Source: Methanolobus profundi (lineage in GTDB: Archaea; Halobacteriota; Methanosarcinia; Methanosarcinales; Methanosarcinaceae). From it: a stretch of 64,000 nucleotides of DNA. The stretch's first letter is position 1; each line of letters starts with the position of its first letter. Location: assembly GCF_900114835.1 (NCBI RefSeq), contig NZ_FOUJ01000004.1, forward strand, positions 124,001-188,000. Direction: 5' to 3'. Both the position numbers and the translations under genes were made by a program. Below the pieces are notes generated by a model. The model had not been told where the DNA came from. It worked only from the letters and a program-made list of their open reading frames with translations, and ran no database searches. Below are positions 38,889-47,685 of the stretch, one piece after another.

Positions 38889-39302
38889 ATGAACTTATCC
38901 AAAAAAACGAAACTATATGCAGCAATTGGCCTTACCCTTATACTTGGAGTAGTTATCACTTTGGCATCAGCAGGGCCTTTCTACACCATAACTAACAATG
39001 ACCAGTATTCACATAGTGTGAGCATCGTTATCAGTGGGAATGATGGAGAATACTTCAAACACGAGTCCTATCAACTTGAACCGGGAGGATCTGCCCAACT
39101 GGAAAAACCGTATGGATTGATGTTGAAATGGTTCAACCCCTTCAAAGAAGGAGATATTTTCTATTCTGCCATGGACTACGAATATCATATCACATCCGAG
39201 GAAAAAGAGAAATTCATCTACATCACTCCCTGTCTTTCCACCTGTATTGAATTCGAACTGACCAATGAAAGCGGGGATTACCAGATACTCCGAAGTTCCT
39301 GA
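38889..39302 (+). CDS. Membrane-anchored hypothetical protein, first of two tandem paralogues
   Basis: A 137-residue protein with an N-terminal signal anchor (about 9-28) and an outer beta-rich domain. The domain opens GPFYTITNNDQYSHSVSIVI and contains LEPGGSAQLEKPYGLMLKW followed by FNPF. The gene 44 bases downstream encodes a paralogue with the same pattern, so the two arose by duplication. Family not recognised. Three cysteines are possible only in the late segment (TPCLSTCIEF). A secreted, membrane-bound role is the most that can be said. Confidence 0.68.
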   Translation: MNLSKKTKLYAAIGLTLILGVVITLASAGPFYTITNNDQYSHSVSIVISGNDGEYFKHESYQLEPGGSAQLEKPYGLMLKWFNPFKEGDIFYSAMDYEYHITSEEKEKFIYITPCLSTCIEFELTNESGDYQILRSS

Positions 39303-39346
39303 AAGATACTAACGACCGGACTCATAACAAACCCTCAGGTGAGAGA

Positions 39347-39772
39347 TTGATCGAAAAGGACAGGATGGATATCATTCCAATAATTTATGTGATAATTGTA
39401 CTGATATATTTCGCATTTCCAAGCATAGAGCCTTTTTACACCATCACCAATGCTGACGATCATACACACGAGATCAATATCAGTATTTCCAGTTATAATG
39501 ATGAATATTCATGGCAGGAATATTATAAACTTGGGCCAGGAGAAACAATAGAGGTTAAAAAACCTCTCAGCCTTGTAATTAAATGGCTTAACCCTTTTAG
39601 AGGAGAAGCAGAGATATTCCACTCCCCATCAGAATACGCGTATATATTAACTTTAGAGGAATATGAATTTTCCACGGATTTTGAACCAGGAATCTCGACC
39701 AGTATATCGTTAGAACTGCATAATAAAAGTATAGAGTTTCCAATAGAAATAATTGATTTGAAATATAGATGA
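39347..39772 (+). CDS. Membrane-anchored hypothetical protein, second of two tandem paralogues
   Basis: A 141-residue paralogue of the preceding protein. It has an N-terminal anchor (about 9-25) and the shared domain PFYTITNADDHTHEINISIS, then LGPGETIEVKKPLSLVIKW and LNPF. The late cysteine pair of its neighbour is absent. The start is TTG at 39347, with AGGTGA at 39337-39342 as ribosome site; an ATG at 39365 is the alternative and would shorten it by six residues. It converges on a small membrane-protein gene with a 22-base gap. Confidence 0.68.
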   Translation: MIEKDRMDIIPIIYVIIVLIYFAFPSIEPFYTITNADDHTHEINISISSYNDEYSWQEYYKLGPGETIEVKKPLSLVIKWLNPFRGEAEIFHSPSEYAYILTLEEYEFSTDFEPGISTSISLELHNKSIEFPIEIIDLKYR

Positions 39773-39794
39773 TGACAAACATTTTTGGAACTCT

Positions 39795-40121
39795 TTAACT
39801 CACTTTTCTTTCCAGAATTACATTCTCATGAACAAACTGGATGAAAATAACAACCAGCACAGCAGGCAATCCACCAACGACAACAGCCAGGACCTTCAAA
39901 ACGGTGCTGTCAGAGTACCACATTTGATGCACAGCCATCAGCCAGAGAGTTATCAACCCTGAGATAAACACCAGATATATGAGCGCCACAAAAAGAGTTG
40001 TTACAAGGCCTTCAGCATCCGGAGCAGGGTAAGAGAACAAAAAAAAGAGATAGAGCAGGATGATAAAGGATCCCATTACATAAAGCCAGAGTTTCTCAGG
40101 TATCCTTTTTGTGTTGTTCAA
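39795..40121 (-). CDS. Small membrane protein, three predicted helices
   Basis: A 108-residue protein with hydrophobic segments at about 12-30, 40-64 and 74-95, separated by short charged loops. No signal peptide cleavage or conserved motif is recognised. It faces the tandem paralogues tail to tail and is divergent from hisF, 164 bases away. Its function is unknown. Confidence 0.6.
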   Translation of the reverse strand: MNNTKRIPEKLWLYVMGSFIILLYLFFLFSYPAPDAEGLVTTLFVALIYLVFISGLITLWLMAVHQMWYSDSTVLKVLAVVVGGLPAVLVVIFIQFVHENVILERKVS

Positions 40122-40285
40122 GCTAAAACCTCATTTGTTATATTTTAATCTCAGTTTTTAAACGCATTATCACTTGTCCCCACAACAAGTATTAAATAAA
40201 AACTCGATATCTTCTTATCAAACTACCATCTGCCAGCTAGCCTTGCAGATCAGATAATCAAATGCAGTGAAAGGGACAATATCAC

Positions 40286-41107
40286 ATGCTCACAAAAAGG
40301 ATCATACCATGTCTTGATGTTACGCTTGATGAAGAAGGCGGAACTGTTGTCAAGGGAATAGAATTCGTAGACCTGAGAAAGGCAGGGGACCCTGTGGAAC
40401 TTGCCAAACAGTATAACGAACAGGGTGCAGATGAACTTGTATTCCTTGACATAACAGCATCCCATGAGGGCAGGGGGACAATGGTAAAGGTCATTGAAAG
40501 GACTGCTGATGAGGTTTTCATCCCTCTAACCGTTGGTGGCGGGATCAACTCCATCGAGGACATACGCCAAATACTCAGAGCAGGTGCAGACAAGGTTTCC
40601 ATAAACACTGCTGCTGTCAAGAATCCAGATCTTATTAAAGAATCATCAGAGATATTTGGTGCCCAGTGTATCGTTACAGCGATCGATTGTAAAAGGAACT
40701 TCGATGTAGAGAACAATCCTGACAAGACGATCCTTGAACTTGAGGACGGAACACCTGCATGGTATGAGGTCGTTATCTACGGTGGCAGGCAGCCAACAGG
40801 ATTAGATGCCGTTCAGTGGGCAAAGAAGGTCGAAGAACTTGGTTCCGGCGAGATACTGCTCACCAGTATGGACAGGGACGGAACCTATGACGGTTTTGAC
40901 ATCCCTATCACAAAGAGGCTCTCAGAGGAACTTGAGATACCTATCATCGCATCAGGTGGCGTAGGCAATCCCGAACACATGTTCGAAGGGTTCACAAACG
41001 GAAAGGCCGATGCAGCACTTGCAGCAAGCATATTCCACTTTGGTGAGTACACCGTGAAGGATGTCAAGGAACATCTCAGAGAGAAAGACATTCCTGTAAG
41101 ACTCTGA
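40286..41107 (+). CDS. hisF: Imidazole glycerol phosphate synthase, cyclase subunit
   Basis: The TIM-barrel cyclase of histidine synthesis, making imidazole glycerol phosphate and AICAR with HisH. Catalytic aspartates lie in [18 protein letters not shown] and in VTAIDCKRN; phosphate-binding loops are TVGGGINS and IASGGVGN. At 273 residues it is of standard archaeal length. HisH is not in the window; hisE lies 19 kb away, so the pathway genes are scattered, as is usual in methanogens. The MazG-like gene follows after 29 bases. Confidence 0.96.
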   Translation: MLTKRIIPCLDVTLDEEGGTVVKGIEFVDLRKAGDPVELAKQYNEQGADELVFLDITASHEGRGTMVKVIERTADEVFIPLTVGGGINSIEDIRQILRAGADKVSINTAAVKNPDLIKESSEIFGAQCIVTAIDCKRNFDVENNPDKTILELEDGTPAWYEVVIYGGRQPTGLDAVQWAKKVEELGSGEILLTSMDRDGTYDGFDIPITKRLSEELEIPIIASGGVGNPEHMFEGFTNGKADAALAASIFHFGEYTVKDVKEHLREKDIPVRL

Positions 41108-41136
41108 TCATCAACAATTCCAGAGGAAGTAAGAAC

Positions 41137-41424
41137 ATGGAAATATCTGAATTCCAGAAAAGGATGTATGACCTCTATGCCCACAATGACAGAAGGAGAG
41201 GTGCAGCAGCCACTACCCTCTGGCTTGTGGAAGAGATCGGTGAACTTGCAGAAGCTGTCCGCAGGGAGGACATGGAAAATCTCAGAGAGGAACTTGCTGA
41301 TTGTTTTGCCTGGATAGGCGCCATTGCAAATCTCTATGATATAGACCTTGAAGCTGCTTTTCTGGAAAAGTATCCTGACATGTGTCCAACCTGCAAAAAG
41401 AATCCGTGCATCTGTACGGATTAA
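41137..41424 (+). CDS. MazG-like nucleotide pyrophosphohydrolase with cysteine-rich tail
   Basis: A 95-residue helical protein of the MazG/dUTPase-like superfamily. The metal-binding helix reads WLVEEIGELAEAVRREDMEN, followed by REELADCFAWIGAIANLYDI, giving the paired EExxE and ExxD ligands. The tail CPTCKKNPCIC could bind zinc. It likely hydrolyses a nucleoside triphosphate for house-cleaning; the substrate is unknown. It sits behind hisF in one transcript; HisE, also of this fold, is encoded elsewhere, so a direct histidine role is unlikely. Confidence 0.88.
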   Translation: MEISEFQKRMYDLYAHNDRRRGAAATTLWLVEEIGELAEAVRREDMENLREELADCFAWIGAIANLYDIDLEAAFLEKYPDMCPTCKKNPCICTD

Positions 41425-41456
41425 ATTTCAATTCACTAATTATACTCTGTTCACTA

Positions 41457-41476
41457 AATTTGTGTATATACAAATT
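41457..41476. promoter_or_regulatory. Inverted repeat upstream of the PGF-CTERM protein gene
   Basis: AATTTGT and ACAAATT form perfect 7-base arms around GTATAT. The site lies about 50-70 bases before the start of the next gene and just ahead of a TATA-like run (TATATAATA near 41489), where a repressor or activator dimer could bind. Confidence 0.4.
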
Positions 41477-41526
41477 AATTCATAATGTATATATAATATC
41501 CTCACTTCTATTTGTTCGGGGATATA

Positions 41527-42498
41527 ATGATACATAGACGTACTATCTATTCTTTCCTGGTAGTTCTTTTCATCCTGTGCTCTACAGTATCCAGCGGATG
41601 TCTGCGGGAGTTCGAGGAACAGGAAGCACACATGGGAATAAGGGACATTGAAATAGCATCAGAAAGTGTCAAAAGCACCTATGCGTGGTTCAATGTGACA
41701 ACATATGTAGAGAACTGGGGAGCTGACAGCGACGATAATGCAACGGTTATGCTGAAGGTCTTCAACCAACAGACCGGACTGCTTGAACTGAAACAGGAAG
41801 CAGATATCGGACCTATAAAGAGCGATGAGACAAAGACCGTAAGCCAGACAATACATCTTCCAAAGAGCGGCAGTTATCGTATAAGTGCCACCATTATCAA
41901 TGATGGAGAGATGGGCTATGACCTCTGGATGACGCTTTCCGGCTTAGAGAATCTTCCAACCGACCAGCAGGAAACAGGGATCCAGATAGAAGGCATCGAT
42001 TTCATAGCAAGGGAAGCAAGTTCCAATGGAATTGTGATCGAGAATGATATCTATCTCAAGAACGAGGGTGTGGAGACCACTGAAGATTACCGCATACTCG
42101 TAAAGGCCAGGGAAATGGATGCAAGGCTCATTGCAGACAAGGAATGGACAAGTTCTGGTGAGATACAGCCTGAGGATACCATCATCAGAAGTGTCAACCT
42201 CACTGTACCTGACAACTACAATTACGTTGTGGAGGTCAGCATATGGGATGGCAATACCGTTGTCCAGACAGGCGAGGATTATGTGCAACTGAACCCTGAG
42301 AAAGTAATTGACAGGGACCAGATGGTACAGAACAAGAATGTAGATACAGCAGACTTTGTTGTAGAGGATGACTTTGACTGGGCATATGACGATTATGCTG
42401 AAGAAACAGCAGCAGAAGAAAGTCCGGGATTCACAGCAATATTCACGGCAACATCACTGATAACAGCACTATACATCATAAGGAGGAGAGCACAATGA
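41527..42498 (+). CDS. Surface protein with PGF-CTERM sorting signal
   Basis: A 323-residue exported protein. The signal segment ends in SSGC, a weak lipobox. Two beta-sandwich domains of the CARDB/DUF7490 kind follow (about 30-140 and 150-265), each describing the same strand pattern (IRDIEIASESVKSTYAWFNV; VPDNYNYVVEVSIWDG). An acidic stretch leads to SPGFTAIFTATSLITALYII and the basic end RRRAQ, which is the tripartite PGF-CTERM signal cut by archaeosortase A. If both ends are processed it would be anchored twice, so the lipobox reading is uncertain. Start ATG 41527 has GGGGAT upstream. It overlaps the next gene by four bases. Confidence 0.8.
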   Translation: MIHRRTIYSFLVVLFILCSTVSSGCLREFEEQEAHMGIRDIEIASESVKSTYAWFNVTTYVENWGADSDDNATVMLKVFNQQTGLLELKQEADIGPIKSDETKTVSQTIHLPKSGSYRISATIINDGEMGYDLWMTLSGLENLPTDQQETGIQIEGIDFIAREASSNGIVIENDIYLKNEGVETTEDYRILVKAREMDARLIADKEWTSSGEIQPEDTIIRSVNLTVPDNYNYVVEVSIWDGNTVVQTGEDYVQLNPEKVIDRDQMVQNKNVDTADFVVEDDFDWAYDDYAEETAAEESPGFTAIFTATSLITALYIIRRRAQ

Positions 42499-42806
42499 AC
42501 GATGAGAAGGACATCGGAGAAACGAAAGATGAACAGGTCACTGTCCCTCCAAAAGTGGACGCAAAGTCGGAGAAAGAGAAGAAGGAAAGGACCAACGAGG
42601 ATTATTTCAGAAGCGGAATGCTTCTGCTTGTGGGCATCATAATTGCTCTTTCGACGCTACAGTTATACTTCTCTGTTGATAACATAATAACTACATGGTT
42701 CGAATACCAGTACAGACCTATCTTCAGGTCAGTGTACTACCTGTTTGTGATAGGAATCGGACTGTTCATCCTCAAGAGATATCTGTTGGTTAAGGAAAAG
42801 AAGTGA
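42495..42806 (+). CDS. Small membrane protein coupled to the PGF-CTERM protein
   Basis: A 103-residue protein: a charged cytoplasmic N-terminus (1-40, rich in Lys and Glu) and two membrane segments (about 43-62 and 78-95). Its ATG overlaps the stop of the preceding gene (ATGA), so the two are made together. No family name is recognised. Such pairs of a secreted DUF7490 protein and a two-helix membrane protein are conserved in related methanogens by my recollection; a complex at the membrane is plausible. Confidence 0.7.
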   Translation: MNDEKDIGETKDEQVTVPPKVDAKSEKEKKERTNEDYFRSGMLLLVGIIIALSTLQLYFSVDNIITTWFEYQYRPIFRSVYYLFVIGIGLFILKRYLLVKEKK

Positions 42807-42935
42807 TCCATCTTTTCCATTTTCCTTTTTCCATTTTTATCCTCACTTTTTTCACAATATCGATCTTTTCCTACCAACCCAATAATTACTTATTTTTATG
42901 AAAGATACTGAATCTGTCCAGACAGAGGGATCTAT

Positions 42936-43643
42936 ATGAAAGAATTACCAGATTGGTACTATGATGAGCTCATCCAGATAGGAACTGATTACGCAAGCGA
43001 AGAAGAGGTCATGAACTACGACAGAAAAATGACAACTATCAGGAACATAGCCGAAGAGGCTGCGACCATGATAAAGCTCATTGACCTTCAGCCCGGTCAT
43101 AATGTACTTGAGATCGGATGTGGAACCGGTGAGTTCTCAATAGAGCTTTCGACGCATTGCAAACAAGTAACTGCACTGGACATTTCACAGAATATGCTTG
43201 ATTTTGCAGAAAAGAAAGCAAATTCAAGACTGAGAGACAATATCAGATTTATCAAAGCAGGTTTTCTGACATTTGATTCCAGCCAGACAAAATATGATGC
43301 TGTTGTCACACAGTTGGTACTGCATCACCTGCCTGATTTCTGGAAACTTATCGCCCTGAAGAACATCAACTCAATGCTTAAAAGTGGTGGAAAATTCTTC
43401 CTGAAAGATGTAGTTTTTTCGTCAGAAATACAGGATTTTGATGAATATTTCTCTCAGTTATTCCAGAATATGCCACCTGAAGCAGATGATAAGGTTGTGG
43501 AGGAAATGAAACTACACATCAAGGAGGAATACTCAACCTTTGAATGGACCATGAAAGGCCTTATAGAACAGGCAGGTTTCAAAATTGAGGAATATGTACA
43601 CAAAAAGGGTTTCATGGCAACCTACCTGTGCGTTAAGATTTGA
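42936..43643 (+). CDS. Class I SAM-dependent methyltransferase
   Basis: A 235-residue Rossmann-fold methyltransferase. Motif I is NVLEIGCGTGEFSIELS, the SAM-hydroxyl-binding acid is in VTALDISQNML, and motif IV reads YDAVVTQLVLHHLPDFWK; GGKFFLKDVVF is the following strand. It resembles UbiE/small-molecule methyltransferases, but the substrate cannot be inferred. The gene converges with the ferredoxin membrane-protein gene after a three-base gap. Confidence 0.88.
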   Translation: MKELPDWYYDELIQIGTDYASEEEVMNYDRKMTTIRNIAEEAATMIKLIDLQPGHNVLEIGCGTGEFSIELSTHCKQVTALDISQNMLDFAEKKANSRLRDNIRFIKAGFLTFDSSQTKYDAVVTQLVLHHLPDFWKLIALKNINSMLKSGGKFFLKDVVFSSEIQDFDEYFSQLFQNMPPEADDKVVEEMKLHIKEEYSTFEWTMKGLIEQAGFKIEEYVHKKGFMATYLCVKI

Positions 43644-43646
43644 GAT

Positions 43647-44381
43647 TCACTCAACGCCTGAACTGAAGGAATAACTTATCACATCCTTCGGGCAGGTATC
43701 AACACATTCCCCGCAGAGGATGCACTCCGAATTCTCCATTTTTCCGTTGCTCACCATTGCATTGACATCAAGGCTCATGGGACAGGCTCTGCTGCACTTC
43801 CTGCAGTTGATACAATCATCCTTATTCGCTCTAAGCCTCAGGGAAGGGTACTTCAGCATGTTCCTTATCTTCCTTCCGATGACCATGAATGGTGCCATCC
43901 AGCAAATGTAGTGACAGCCTGCCCTTTTACCAAATGCCAGTGAAAGAACTGCCAGTATAGTTATCACCACATAATAAACAATGAACTTCATGGGGTTGTC
44001 AATTGATATCACGTTCTCTGTGTGGTAGAAGAAATTAATAGTATGCAGACCACCAGCTGAGGCTGCTAGAAAAACGATAGTGAAGATCCAGACCGTCCAT
44101 ATCAGATATTTTATTAGGTCATGCCTTCCACCCTTTGCATCTTTTCCGTTGACCTGAATCAATATTGACTGACATCCTCCTGAGGGACAAAGCCATCCAC
44201 ACCACAGTCTTCCGACAACAAGTGATGACAGAAAAAGTAATGCAAACACAAGCATACTTCCTGAAGCTATTCCCTTTGATGCTGCCTCAACGATAATATA
44301 AGGAGAGAAATAGAAGATAGTGAGCGGGAACATAAAGAACGAAATTATGAGAAGCATTTTCCTGAATTCCTGTCTGTTCAA
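43647..44381 (-). CDS. NapH/CcoG-like membrane protein with two [4Fe-4S] ferredoxin sites
   Basis: A 244-residue protein with four to five membrane segments and cysteine motifs. Between helices are CGWLCPSGGCQ and CHYICWMAPF, as in NapH-type proteins, and the C-terminal cytoplasmic part holds two classic clusters: CINCRKCSRACP and CILCGECVDTCP. It probably moves electrons between the membrane and a soluble partner; no partner is adjacent. Bacterial NapH passes quinol electrons, but methanogens use methanophenazine, so the donor would differ. Confidence 0.88.
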   Translation of the reverse strand: MNRQEFRKMLLIISFFMFPLTIFYFSPYIIVEAASKGIASGSMLVFALLFLSSLVVGRLWCGWLCPSGGCQSILIQVNGKDAKGGRHDLIKYLIWTVWIFTIVFLAASAGGLHTINFFYHTENVISIDNPMKFIVYYVVITILAVLSLAFGKRAGCHYICWMAPFMVIGRKIRNMLKYPSLRLRANKDDCINCRKCSRACPMSLDVNAMVSNGKMENSECILCGECVDTCPKDVISYSFSSGVE

Positions 44382-44492
44382 GTATGATCACCTGCTTACT
44401 TTATAACCTATTTCCAGATACATGGCATCAAATTTAAAGATGATAGATTAAAGGGGGCTTTTATATACTCTTACCTCATCTGAGCGATTATT

Positions 44493-46973
44493 ATGCTTAA
44501 TATTCCTGAACTTTTAGCCCCTGCCGGAAACATGGAATCACTCATCGCTGCCGTAGAGAATGGAGCGGATGCAGTCTATCTTGGCATCAAGGATTTCAGC
44601 GCCAGGGCATACGCAGGCAATTTCACCATAGAGGAATTCAGGGAAGCACTTGACTTTGCTCACCTCAGAGGTGTGAAGGTCTATGTCACTCTGAACACGC
44701 TTATCAAGGACAACGAAATGGAGCAGGCACTTGAGCTCATGTACACCCTTGATGAACTTGGCACTGATGCTATCATCGTGCAGGATATTGGACTGCTCAC
44801 ACTTGCAAGGGAAATGGTCCCCACACTTCCGGTGCATGCAAGCACCCAGATGACAATACACAATACAGAAGGCGTAATGTTCCTGAAAGAGATGGGTGTG
44901 AAAAGGATAGTCCTTTCCAGAGAACTCTCACTTGAGGAGATCATCAAGATCAAGTCTGAGACAGGTGCCGAGATCGAGGCCTTTGTTCACGGTGCTCTCT
45001 GTATCTGTTATTCCGGTCAGTGTCTCATGAGCAGTATGATAGGTGGCCGAAGTGGTAACCGTGGATACTGTGCCCAGCCATGCCGTAAACAATACAGATT
45101 ACTGAAAAATGGCAAGGAGATCAAGACAGAAGGTAGCTATCTTCTTAGCCCAAAGGACCTGAACACATCAGCAATACTTCCCGAGCTCATAGAGGCAGGT
45201 ATCGATTCATTCAAGATCGAAGGTCGCATGAAACGTCCTGAATACGTTGCAGGGGTCGTGAGAATATATCGCCGCCTGATAGACAGATTTGTGGAAGACC
45301 CGGAGAACTATTCTGTAACTGAGGAAGAAGCTACAGAGCTTGAACAACTTTTCAACCGTGAGTTCACCACAGGATACTTTGAAGGTGACCCTGCTGCTGA
45401 CCTGATGAGCCGTGAAAGACCACACAACCAGGGCATAGTTGCCGGAAAAGTTGTGGGCTACAACCGCAAATATGAGAGTATTATAATCGAGGTCACAGGA
45501 CAGCTTGAATTAGGTGACGGTATTGGATTTGAAGGTTACCGGGATTCAGGTGCCATTATCAGAGGAATGTTCGTCGACAATGAACCGGTCAAAATTGCAA
45601 GGACCGGTGATATCATCTCGATGAACTTCGAGGAAGCTCTGAAGACCGGAACAGTTGTTTACAGGACACTGGATGAATCCCTGATGAAAGAGCTACAGAG
45701 TTCATTCACATCTCCTGCACCAATACGCAAGGTCCCCGTCTCCATCAATATGAAGGCAAATATCGGAGAGAGAATGGAAGTCTCAGTTTCTGATAATGAG
45801 AATAACACTTCTGTCGTGGTCTCTGATTATGTTGTGGAAAAGTCACAGAAAAGACCAACGACTGCAGAAGATGTGGAAAAACAACTCTCCAAGACCGGTA
45901 ACACAGTCTTTGAACCTGCAGATATCACTATGGATCTTTCCGATGATGCGTTCATACCCATAAAGGAACTGAATAACGCAAGGACCCAGGCAATATCTGA
46001 ACTTGAGATAAAGAGAGTTGAGCAGTGGAGGAGAGCTCCACATATCAGAGAAACTGAGGATATTGCACTAGAAGAAGAAAAGGCCCGACCAGTTCCTGAA
46101 GAGAGAACAAAACTATCAGTAAGTGTTGACAGCCCTGATGCTCTCATGTCCGCTATCAAAGGTGGAGCAGATATTGTATACATCGACACTGACAAGACCG
46201 GCCTTAAAAATGGAGGATGGAAGTCTGCTCTTACCATAGCTTCTGAAAAGGACATTCCGGTATACCTTCACACTCCGATCATAGTAAAGGATGCAAAGAT
46301 GCCGCTCGTCAGAGAAATGATAGAGTTTGCAAAAGAGAGCGAACTTGCAGGAATAATAGCCGCCAACGCAGGAGTTCTCAAGGTAATAACCGGATCAGGA
46401 AATGATATCAAGATCATAACCGACAGTCCTATGAACGTTTTCAACAGGCATACCCTTGAATTCCTTTTGGCAAAAGGTGTGGACACAGTTACCCTTTCAA
46501 CTGAAATGAACCTTGGACAGATCACAGAGATAACAAGGTATGGGAATTGCGAATACATCGTTCATGGCAAGATACAGATAATGGAATCAGAACACTGCCT
46601 TATCGGTGGCTTGATGGGAGAAAAAGATGACTCTGGATTCAATTGTGGCTCACAGTGTAAAAGTGGCAGTTTTGAAATAGCTGATGAAAAAGGGTTCGAG
46701 TTCCCTGTTAAGACAGACTCTGATTGCAGAACACATATTTTCAATTCGAGAGAGATGTGCCTGCTTGACGATGTACCCCACCTTATCAAAGCAGGCGTTT
46801 CAAGACTCAGGATAGATGCAAGAACTCTTGATGAGGAACGTGTGCAAATGGTGACCCGTGCCTATAGAGTTGGAATAGATGCCCTGTATACAGGAAACAC
46901 AAAACACCTCTGGCAGGGCAGCGATATTTGTGAATTCCATACAAGAGGACATTACCACAGGGGAGTACAATGA
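44493..46973 (+). CDS. Peptidase U32 family protein with second, degenerate U32 domain (DUF3656 type)
   Basis: An 826-residue protein. The N-terminal U32 barrel (about 1-290) has PELLAPAGNMESLIAAVENG, IVHGALC-type EAFVHGALCICYSGQCLMSS and GNRGYCAQPCRKQY, the four-cysteine iron-sulfur site of the family. A DUF3656 middle (about 300-530) follows, then a second U32-like domain (540-826) with its own cysteines (FNCGSQCKSGSF, EHCLIGG). In E. coli the U32 protein RlhA hydroxylates 23S rRNA C2501 and others act in ubiquinone or tRNA hydroxylation; true peptidase activity is doubtful. An rRNA or tRNA role is the likely one. It overlaps the next gene by four bases. Confidence 0.9.
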   Translation: MLNIPELLAPAGNMESLIAAVENGADAVYLGIKDFSARAYAGNFTIEEFREALDFAHLRGVKVYVTLNTLIKDNEMEQALELMYTLDELGTDAIIVQDIGLLTLAREMVPTLPVHASTQMTIHNTEGVMFLKEMGVKRIVLSRELSLEEIIKIKSETGAEIEAFVHGALCICYSGQCLMSSMIGGRSGNRGYCAQPCRKQYRLLKNGKEIKTEGSYLLSPKDLNTSAILPELIEAGIDSFKIEGRMKRPEYVAGVVRIYRRLIDRFVEDPENYSVTEEEATELEQLFNREFTTGYFEGDPAADLMSRERPHNQGIVAGKVVGYNRKYESIIIEVTGQLELGDGIGFEGYRDSGAIIRGMFVDNEPVKIARTGDIISMNFEEALKTGTVVYRTLDESLMKELQSSFTSPAPIRKVPVSINMKANIGERMEVSVSDNENNTSVVVSDYVVEKSQKRPTTAEDVEKQLSKTGNTVFEPADITMDLSDDAFIPIKELNNARTQAISELEIKRVEQWRRAPHIRETEDIALEEEKARPVPEERTKLSVSVDSPDALMSAIKGGADIVYIDTDKTGLKNGGWKSALTIASEKDIPVYLHTPIIVKDAKMPLVREMIEFAKESELAGIIAANAGVLKVITGSGNDIKIITDSPMNVFNRHTLEFLLAKGVDTVTLSTEMNLGQITEITRYGNCEYIVHGKIQIMESEHCLIGGLMGEKDDSGFNCGSQCKSGSFEIADEKGFEFPVKTDSDCRTHIFNSREMCLLDDVPHLIKAGVSRLRIDARTLDEERVQMVTRAYRVGIDALYTGNTKHLWQGSDICEFHTRGHYHRGVQ

Positions 46974-47389
46974 AGGTATTCCTTTCAGCATCCATAAGAG
47001 GAGGAAGACAGATGCTCTCCACCTATATCGAGATGTGCGCGTATCTTCAGGAAAGCGGATATCAGGTACCTAGCTGGCATGTGGCCGACCCTGAACTTGA
47101 GAAGACAGAATCCCTTCTCACCGAGCAGGAGATATACATACGTGACATGGAGTTCCTTGAGAAGAGCGACTGTATGATAGCTGAAGTGAGCACACCTTCT
47201 ATTGGTGTTGGTTACGAGGTCTGCAGCGCATTACACAGAGATATGCCAGTGATGTGTCTTTACACACCTGAGGCAAATGTCTCCGCAATGATACTTGGTG
47301 ATGAGAGAATTATCTGCAGGGAATATGACAGTATTGGGTCTATGAAAAAAGAGATCGACGATTTCCTGAACTCTGTCAACAAACCCTAA
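46970..47389 (+). CDS. DNPH1/RCL-like nucleoside phosphate N-hydrolase
   Basis: A 139-residue protein of the nucleoside 2-deoxyribosyltransferase fold, closest to 5'-nucleotide N-hydrolases: KVFLSASIRGGRQM, with MEFLEKSDCMIAEVSTPSIG and GVGYEVCSALHR holding the nucleophilic Glu in the VGYEV strand. It should cut the glycosidic bond of (deoxy)nucleoside monophosphates, a house-cleaning reaction. Its ATG overlaps the stop of the U32-family gene (ATGA), so the two are co-expressed, which hints at modified-nucleotide metabolism. Confidence 0.88.
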   Translation: MKVFLSASIRGGRQMLSTYIEMCAYLQESGYQVPSWHVADPELEKTESLLTEQEIYIRDMEFLEKSDCMIAEVSTPSIGVGYEVCSALHRDMPVMCLYTPEANVSAMILGDERIICREYDSIGSMKKEIDDFLNSVNKP

Positions 47390-47439
47390 TTTTTTAGTAA
47401 TCATTAAATACTTATCATAGTAATATTAAACGGGAAAGC

Positions 47440-47685
47440 ATGGTAACTGAAATAGTAATCCTTATAGTAGCTCTTATAGCTGCATTCCTTCTGTGGAAAG
47501 TGCTGAAGACTGTAAAGAATATGGTCATTAACACAATTGTGGGACTTATTGTACTTGTCCTTGCAAACCTTGTGTTGGGTCTGGAAATAGCTTACACGTG
47601 GGTAGTTATACTTGTATGCGCTATCGCAGGAGTTGTAGGCGCATTGCTCATTGTAGTTCTGAACTATCTCGGAATTGCATTCTAA
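47440..47685 (+). CDS. BofA family small membrane protein
   Basis: An 81-residue, very hydrophobic protein with two to three membrane segments, matching the pro-sigmaK inhibitor BofA family found in many archaea: KVLKTVKNMVINTIVGLIVL and the closing GALLIVVLNYLGIAF. In Bacillus BofA holds a membrane protease in check; archaeal roles are unknown. The gene converges on a methyltransferase gene with overlapping stop codons (47682-47685). Confidence 0.85.
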   Translation: MVTEIVILIVALIAAFLLWKVLKTVKNMVINTIVGLIVLVLANLVLGLEIAYTWVVILVCAIAGVVGALLIVVLNYLGIAF

